64,000 nt of DNA from Oryzias latipes (taxonomy: Eukaryota; Chordata; Actinopteri; Beloniformes; Adrianichthyidae). The stretch lies in the NCBI RefSeq assembly GCF_002234675.1, contig NC_019871.2, forward strand, positions 19,562,604-19,626,603, in the 5' to 3' direction. This document shows, piece by piece, positions 57,301 to 64,000 of this stretch; the first letter of the stretch is position 1; every line of letters begins with the position of its first letter. Made by a program: the position numbers and the translations under genes. Under the pieces are notes generated by a model that made no database searches, was not told where the DNA came from, and worked only from the letters and a program-made list of their open reading frames with translations.

Positions 57301-58870
57301 GCTTCTGCGTTGTTTATCATCCTTGTTGAAAACAGGCTTGGAACAAGTCTGATTTAACTCAGTCAAAATTTCAGTTTCTTTTTGCTTATAATGTTTTGCA
57401 ATTAATTTGCTATGTTTAATGGCAGTTTGACGTACTTTGAATTTAAAGAATTCCCACTTATCAGTGTAAGATTTTAGGGTTGAATCACTATTTATTGTTT
57501 CTAATAATTCAATAACAGCATTACAGAAAGTTTCATTAGTGAGAAGTGAAGAATTAAATTTCCAGTAGCCTCTTCCAAAGGATTTTTGGATTTGAGAGCT
57601 GACATTAAGTTCAATCAAACAGTGATCAGTAAGGGGAGCTGCTGAGATGTTAACGTCTATTTTGTTTTGTAGAAGGTTATTTGAGACTAGCCAGAAGTCA
57701 ATCCGAGATTTTGAAGATCCATTAGGCTTGAACCAAGAGAATGTTTGTCTGAGAGGATTTTTGATCCTCCAGGGGTCAGAAACATTAACATCAAGACAAA
57801 AGTCCCGTAAAGTTGGATTAATATGATGGGTATTGAACTTTGAGGGTACTCTATCCAGCCATTCATCTAGAACCATGTTATAATCACCACCAATTACTAC
57901 AGTATTTGTACAGTACTTATGATTGAGAAGTTTGACATGTTTTGCAATTTCTGTTAATAATAACTTGTTTTGACTAAGAATATTATAGCCATAGACATTG
58001 CATAAGATCAGAAAACCATCATCAGTTTTAAGAACACAGATGAGCCAGTGGCCGTCATCATCAGAGATATGGGTAATCACTTTGAACGAACAGTTTTTAA
58101 AGAGCAAAGCAACTCCAGAAGATTTGTTTGTACCGTGACAGAATAGGATTTTGTCTCCCCATTGATTAGACCAAAACTGTTCGTCTGCTTTAACAGAATG
58201 AGTTTCCTGCAGTAGAATGCAGCTGGCTTTCACATTTTTACAGAATAGGAACATAGATTTTCTTTTTACATTGTCTCGTAAACCCCTAACATTTAAAGAA
58301 ACAAAGTTAAAATTAGACATGAAACACAAAAAAACAATAACACAAAAATGAACAAAAAGTTACTTACTTAGCTAGTTACTGAAGGTGAAAGTTAGCGGTT
58401 GGAATTCAGATCCCAAACAACATTGTAATGCAGAACTAGACCTCAAACTTTTAGAATAAATACTTTAAAACTTATAACTTTCAAGTTAACAACAACAGAG
58501 TTTCACTTTCCTCTGTGAACTTAAGGTGTGGAAAAAACGGAGCAAATGAGGTTTATGCTTTAAAAACAAAGCATTTATGGTAGTTAACTCCAAACTAGTA
58601 AAGAAGAATAAAAAAACACAGCTAGTCTGGAGACAAACGTACTCCGTTGGCGTACCCGATGTATGAGGTTCCATTTGTGCCAAAAATCTGTTTTTGTGTC
58701 CACTGTCTATGTCTTTGGTCGTCTCACTTTGTCGTCAGGACTTAGCAAGCTTAGCAAGCGTTGCTACTGTCGATAGCTCCGGTCGTTAGCTACTGTCGAT
58801 AGCTACTGTCGATAGCTACGGTGTTTGCTACTGTCGATAGCTACTGTCGTTAGCTACAACGTTTCCCCGT
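54341..58870 (-). mobile_element. L1/Tx1-type LINE, longer copy 2
   Basis: On the minus strand it ends in AATAAA and an A run (about 54341-54366). It carries nearly the whole ORF2. The 540 bases upstream of the ORF2 ATG include repeated GCTACTGTCGATA units (about 58770-58860), then a long G run in plus orientation. No ORF1 is visible. The 5' boundary is not certain and no target duplication was found. Confidence 0.85.
54586..58329 (-). pseudogene. LINE ORF2: endonuclease and reverse transcriptase, two nonsense codons
   Basis: ATG at 58329. The N-terminal APE-type endonuclease shows FVSLNVRGL, ILLQETHS, VVIGGDYNMVLDE, SRIDFWLVS and LTDHCLIEL. RT follows with LIPKPGKDP, LRPITLLNTDYKL, SGFIKGRSIHNN, FLDFYKAFDM, KQGCPISPLLF and QLADDTTIFL. 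The CCHC knuckle is near the end. The frame is broken at 56107 (TTA in copy 1 is TAA here) and at 55297 (CAA in copy 1 is TAA here); both are single-base changes. The two segments after each stop stay in the ORF2 frame. Together the parts span about 1,245 codons, a usual size for L1-clade ORF2. Confidence 0.92.
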
Positions 58871-58916
58871 GTACGGCCGGTAAATTTTTTCCTGTACTAT
58901 TGCCGTATTGCCAGAA

Positions 58917-58950
<34 letters not shown>
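58917..58950. repeat. Poly-G tract
   Basis: 34 consecutive G. Length in such runs is prone to sequencing and assembly error. Confidence 0.9.
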
Positions 58951-58952
<2 letters not shown>

Positions 58953-59825
58953 TGCATACAACGCTTGACACGAAAACAAAGTGGCGCATTACCGCCACCA
59001 TCTGATCTGGAGGCGAACTACTTCTATTTAACGCGGAGAATGACACATAATAAATATGAACATTTTACGAAGACTATTTATGAATGTGCTGTGTTCTGAT
59101 CATGAAAAACGTGGCTGATTTATTAATAATAAAATTACAAACACATTGTTGTTGATTTAATGTATTTGTTCAGAAATAAACCCTCAAGTCATTAGTCCAT
59201 GGCAATATTTATTTTTTCGCCGCTGAATGATTTACGGGGGCCTTGCAAGGAGGCCTTTAAAATATCTTCGATGAGTTACCTTCTCAAATTTTAGTGGGTC
59301 GAGTCACTAATTATGAATATAACAGTCGAAAACTGACTGTTTTTTGAGCTTTTCTTTTTAATCTATTTATGTAACCATGAGATGGCGCACTCGGGACCAG
59401 TATAAGGCTCTTATTAGCCCGTCTGATCCTCGTTTATCCATCAGATTTGTAACAACATATTTTATAAAGATCAGTCATTTTTCAAAATAATTTGAAATAA
59501 TAGTTTCATCACAAGATTAAATTAAAGCCATACTCTAAATAACTTTAAACGGGAACGTGAAACCGTTGCACGTATGCACCCCCCCCCCCTCTTTCTGGGA
59601 GTGCGCGTTTGAAGGATTGTCAATAAAGTTTTTTTTTTTTAAAGTGTTTTGTTCCGTGATAATACGGGAAACAATTTATCGACGGTACAAAAGACTTCTC
59701 TGACGAACATTGCAAAATTTGAAATACAACAAGATCTAAGGACACGACATGGTGAGAGAACGTAGCATACGACACTAGCAACGGTTGCTGTTTAATGTCT
59801 CTTTCCCTGCACAAACTCCACTGTA
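58951..59825. other. Spacer between LINE copy 2 and the palindrome
   Basis: AT-rich, with a C run at about 59580-59589. No gene recognised. Confidence 0.4.
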
Positions 59826-59830
59826 GACAA

Positions 59831-59908
59831 TGGCTGTGTCCGAATTACCGCCCTAACCCCTATATAGTGCACTATATAGGGGTTAGGGCGGTAATTCGGA
59901 CACAGCCA
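59831..59908. repeat. Perfect 78-bp palindrome
   Basis: Two 39-base arms are exact complements around GTG|CAC at 59869/59870. The outer part reads TGGCTGTGTCCGAATTACCG. After one mismatched pair the symmetry continues to about 59825 and 59914. It is probably a tiny foldback element; GTGTCCGAATT..CGCCCTA motifs are familiar from fish repeats. Confidence 0.85.
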
Positions 59909-60050
59909 ATGTCTGTTTTACCCTTGTCCAGGGGACCTTTTAATAAACTCCTTGCTTCGACATTACAAGTACACAGCCTTCACTTCCGGTGTTACACTCT
60001 CAACTCCCCGGTCGGAACCCAAAACTAAACAAGCAATTCCTATTGCTACA
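59909..60050 (-). repeat. Candidate 3' LTR start of the second gypsy element
   Basis: On the minus strand the sequence TGTAGCAATAGG begins directly after a purine tract, AAAAGAAAAGGGA (60063-60051). The end of the LTR is blurred by the palindrome. No second LTR lies in the window for comparison. Confidence 0.5.
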
Positions 60051-60464
60051 TCCCTTTTCTTTTAAAAAATTAAATAACTCAGATTCTAACAGTATCCAAC
60101 TTAAATATTCACATTTTTCAGGTTCTTCAAAATAAAGTTATTTTCTACCAAAATAAAATTATTTTCTCCCAAATAAAATTACATTCTTTTTTAATAACCA
60201 TACATTCTGTTCTAATGGCTTTCTTCATTCCAAATAATATAACATTCTTTCTCCTTCTCTTTTTTTTTTTTTTTCAAAGAAAGTCTCTATAAACAAATAA
60301 TAACATATTAACTGCAAACATAGTCTTTCAGGTATCCTGGCTGGTGAACAACACGTCCTGACTTGGTGGTGGTATTTTGTAGGTCTCCTTGGCTTCGGCC
60401 TGAGTCTAGCCTAACAGGTTCTGGTGTTGATGGTATTTTTAAGTCGACCTCCACAGCTCTTCTC

Positions 60465-63400
60465 AGATGTCGACGGTTCCTCCGCCATTGTCCATCTCCT
60501 CCTCATAGGATCGATCTCCAAGTGTTTTGCACACTCTCGCCTTGTCCCATAAGCCATGTGGTTCGAAAGGTTGAACTCTGACTGAGTCTCCTGGGTTCAA
60601 ATTGTCCATGTCTCTTGCTGTGCGGTTGTAATATTTAGATTGTCTCTCCCTGTTCTTCGTCAGTCCTTGGTTGTTCTTTGTTACTTTTGGTTGTAAAAGA
60701 CTGTCACTCATTGGAATGAGTGTTCTTGTTCTCCTGCTTAAAAGTCTCTGTGCTGGACTTGTGTCCAAGCCTTGTGTTGGAGTGTTTCTGTGATCTAATA
60801 AGGCCAAATATGGATCCTGTCCAGCCAGTTTGGCTTTTCTCATGAGTCTTTTTGCTGTTTTGACTGCAGACTCTGCCTTGCCATTGCTCTGAGGGTAACC
60901 AGGTGATGATGTCTTATGTTTAAAGTCCCATTTCTGGCTAAAGCTGGCAAACTCTGTTGAGCTGTACTATGGCCCATTGTCAGAAAAAACAACTTCTGGT
61001 ATTCCCTGACGTGCGAAATGAGCTTTCAGTTTCCTAATCACAGTACTTGACTTAGTATCTGGTAGGTGATCAATGTCCCAGAAATTGGAATAGTAATCCA
61101 CTGTAATTAGGTACTCTCTACCGTCAAAGTTGAACAAGTCTGTCCCAACTTTGGTCCATGGTCTGTCGGTCAGCTCATGTGGTCTTAGTGTCTCTTTTTG
61201 TTGTTTAGCGTCCACTTTTCTGCATATATCACATTTTGCGATATATTTTTTGATGTGGTCATTCATACCGTGCCAATAAATGCAGTCTCTGGCTCTTCTG
61301 AGGCATCCCTCTGTGCCGATATGTGTTGAGTGGATCCGCTGGGTTATTTCCGCCTGCAGCGCGTCTGGAATCACCACTCTTTCTCCTTTGAAGACCAGTC
61401 CATCCTGTGTACTCAGCTCGTCCTGCATAGATTGGAATTGGGTTATTTCTGTCGGCACCTCCTTTTTACAAGTTGGCCATCCCTTTTGTATTGTTTCTAT
61501 CAGAATTTGTAGTTTATGGTCAGTTTTTGTTCCTGTGCGTATTTTTTCCATGCTCTCCGTTGAGACAGGTACATACTCTACCATGTTGACACATTCTGTC
61601 TCCAACTCTGTCTGACTTTTGTTGTTGCTTTCTTGTAGGTAGGCTCTACTCAAGGTATCGGCTAGCAGCATGTCTCGGCCTGGAACATAGGTTATGTTTA
61701 TCTCATATTTCTGTAGTCTCAATAACATCCTTTGCAGTCTCTTAGGCGCTTGCATCAGTGGTTTTTTGAAAATGTTTTCGAGCGGCTTATGATCTGACTG
61801 CACTCTAACAAGACGACCGTATGTGTATTGGTGGAATTTTTCCATGCCAAATACAATGGCTAAGCACTCCTTTTCAATTTGTGCATAACCTCTTTCTGTG
61901 AGCGTTAATGCACGACTTGCAAATGCCACTGGCTTACCTTTTTGAGTCAGAGCAGCACCTAACCCCGTCTCACTGGCATCACACTGCAGTGTCAACTCCT
62001 CTTCTGGGCTGTAATATTTTAAAACTGGGACTTGTGTTATTTTTTCTTTCAGTCTTTTAAATGCATCTTCTTGCACATCTGACCATTCCCACAGGCTGTC
62101 TTTGTGAGTAAGTTGTCTCAGAGGTTCACAGTCATCTGATAAATGTTTGTAAAATTTTGCCAAATAGTTGATCATTCCTACCAGTCTCTGCACACCTTTA
62201 ACATCCGTCGGTGCTGGCATCTCTTTGATTGCTCTCACCTTTTCCGGGTCAGCTCTCAGACCATCGGCTGTGAGCAGATGTCCAATGTATGGAACTTCTC
62301 TTCTCCTTAGTTTGAGTTTCTCCGCATTCAGTTTTATGTTTTTCTATCTGCATCTTTCTAGAAAAAGTCTCAGGTTTCTGTCATGATCTTTCTCCGCTTC
62401 CTCAGTTGTATCACCTTTTCCTGTGATCAGAATATCATCAGCGATGACGTATGTGCCAGGTAGGTTCTCCAATGCCTGCATCAGTCTGCGCTGAAAAACC
62501 TCTGGAGCTGGGCTGATCCCCATCGGCATCCTCAGCCAACGAAAACGACCAAATGGTGTTGCGAATGTTGTGAGCTGACTTGACTCCTCCGTGAGCTTTA
62601 CATGCCAGAATCCATGTTTCACGTCACATACTGTGAAGACCTTAGCTTTTGACACATCTGGTAGTATGTCATCTATTGTCGGTAGTGGAAAATGACTTCG
62701 CTTTAACGCTTTGTTAAGCGGTCTTGGGTCAATACAGATTCTGGGTCTGCCATTCGGTTTCTGCACAGTCACCATACCACTGATCCATTCTGTACTGTGT
62801 TCCACAGGTGTTATGATCCGTCTGTCTTCAAGACTTTTCAGTTCTTCCTTCAGTGGTTTCATCATTGACACCGGGACTCTGCGTTTCGGCAGTTTAACAG
62901 GCTGCACTGTTGGGTCTATTTCCAGCTCATATTCACCTTTTAAGCATCCATCTCCTGTAAATACATCTTGAAATTCTGTTTTTATCTCCTCCAACAACCA
63001 GGTATTTTCTTCTGCAGGTGCTTTTGTCACTGAGCTGTCCAAAGCGTAGATGTTGTCATATTTGACTTGTATTAGCTTCATTGCTTCACTTGCTGATCTT
63101 CCAAGTAGAGGTGTTTTGCAGTCCTCTCCTACCACTTGGAACTCTACTTTGTATTTTTTATTGTTTTTTGGATTAACCATTTTGACTTTACATTTTCCTA
63201 ATGGACACAACTTTGACTTGTTGTACATCACTAGCACCTTATCCGTGTGCTCCATTTTTACGTTCGGGTTCAACAGGTTAATGGGAATGACGTTGCATGT
63301 TGCACCACAGTCGATCTGAAACTGTACCAGGCTGTTGTCAATCATCATGCCTGCAAAAAGCTGTTCCTTCTTTTTCCCGACTCCTTCATCAAACTGGTTC

Positions 63401-63999
63401 ACTTCTTCAGCAGTTTGTGTTATGGCTGTGACTGTCAGTATGTCCTCACCTGAGTCTGAATCTTGCTCTGTCACTGTGTGGACCGTTTTTCTTTTTTCTC
63501 TCGGAGTGTTTTCCTTCCTGACGGTTTTACTCCTGCATGTTATGGCAAAATGATTTTCTCTGCCACACTTTTTACAGTTTTTTCCATATGCTGGGCATTT
63601 TGATTTGATTCTTTCATGTGTTCTTCCACAATATCTGCAGGAAATCCCTCTCTCTTGACTTTTCTTCTCTTTTTGTCTTATTACATGTAACTCTTCTAAT
63701 GTCTGTCCTGTTATGGTTTTGTTGTATTCTCTTGAAATCTCCATTGCTCTGCATATATCCAGACATTTGTCTAATGTGAGATTCTCTTCTCTGAGCAGCC
63801 GTTCTCTCCAACTGGAGCTGCTTGTCCCACAGACAATCCTGTCTCTGATCAATGAGTCTCTTAATTGTCCAAAGTTGCAGGTACTTGCTAGCATTCTCAG
63901 GTCTGTAACATATTTATCAATATTTTATCCCAGAGCCTGATTGCGTGCAAAAAATCTGTATCTTTCAACTGTTTCATTAACTTTGGGATTACAGTGTTC
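60465..63999 (-). pseudogene. Second Ty3/gypsy element: gag end and pol, with several stops
   Basis: One minus-strand frame continues from the window edge through the end of gag to integrase. Stops break it near 63920, at 62344 and at 60967. Gag ends in two zinc knuckles (CRYCGRTHERIKSKC and CKKCGRENHFAITC). Protease is QIDCGATCNVIP. RT has RPRICIDPRPLNK, MPMGISPAPEVFQ and VIADDILITG. RNase H has LQCDASETGLGAAL. Integrase has the HHCC zinc region, TDLFNFDG and VVFSDNGP, and ends with NPGDSVRVQPF. A frameshift near 60500 separates the last residues (a VHQPGYLKDYVC-like tail in another frame). There is no chromodomain. The sequence is clearly different from the element at 21-27 kb; the layout is that of Mag-like gypsy elements. 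Confidence 0.87.
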
Positions 64000-64000
64000 A

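Noticed and set aside
1..64000. CRISPR arrays, rRNA and tRNA genes
   Set aside because: No direct-repeat and spacer pattern, no rRNA core sequence and no cloverleaf with A/B boxes was noticed on reading. A tRNAscan or Infernal run would settle it.

Overview
This window is nuclear DNA of a teleost fish. The evidence is multi-exon genes with GT-AG introns whose products match vertebrate families (an inositol polyphosphate 5-phosphatase, a thrombopoietin-like cytokine, a RING-SPRY protein, and the first coding exon of an SLC12A9-like transporter), set in a dense background of fish-type transposable elements. There are no operons, bacterial ribosome binding sites or CRISPR arrays. The species cannot be fixed from sequence alone.

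Layout. 1-2251: the 3' part of an L1/Tx1-type LINE (ORF2 and poly-A tail). 2252-10500: no host gene seen; it holds an internally deleted RTE-type LINE remnant, a non-autonomous hAT element with perfect TIRs and an 8-bp target duplication, and a decayed Tc1 transposase. 10513-11738: an inverted-repeat element whose end lies directly against the slc12a9-like first exon (minus strand). 12582-13478: a second complete hAT element. 15252-20169: a four-exon cytokine gene on the minus strand, best read as thrombopoietin (thpo). 21478-27452: a complete Ty3/gypsy chromovirus-type LTR retrotransposon on the minus strand with a 5-bp target duplication. 31044-34044: a five-exon RING-SPRY gene on the plus strand. 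38544: a strong TATA box with no convincing coding region behind it. 40333-53830: a 13-exon inpp5k-like gene on the minus strand, with at least three bracketed hAT-type elements in its introns. 54341 to about 58.9 kb: a second, inverted and nearly identical LINE with two nonsense codons. 59831-59908: a perfect 78-bp palindrome. 60050-64000: the 3' part of a second, unrelated Ty3/gypsy element on the minus strand, cut by the window edge.

How the parts relate. The host genes are not functionally coupled. slc12a9 and thpo lie next to each other on the same strand; in human, SLC12A9 sits in the EPO neighbourhood, and EPO and THPO are paralogues, so this may be an ancient paralogous neighbourhood. 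The intact LTR element shows the features of the Tf1/sushi group: an 11-nt match between an internal LTR site and the sequence just after the LTR (candidate self-priming), a TTTAAAC slip site joining gag to pol, and a C-terminal chromodomain. Its pol frame nevertheless carries four stop codons while the two LTRs look identical outside their minisatellite. All gene models come from reading frames, splice signals and remembered family motifs; no database search was possible.
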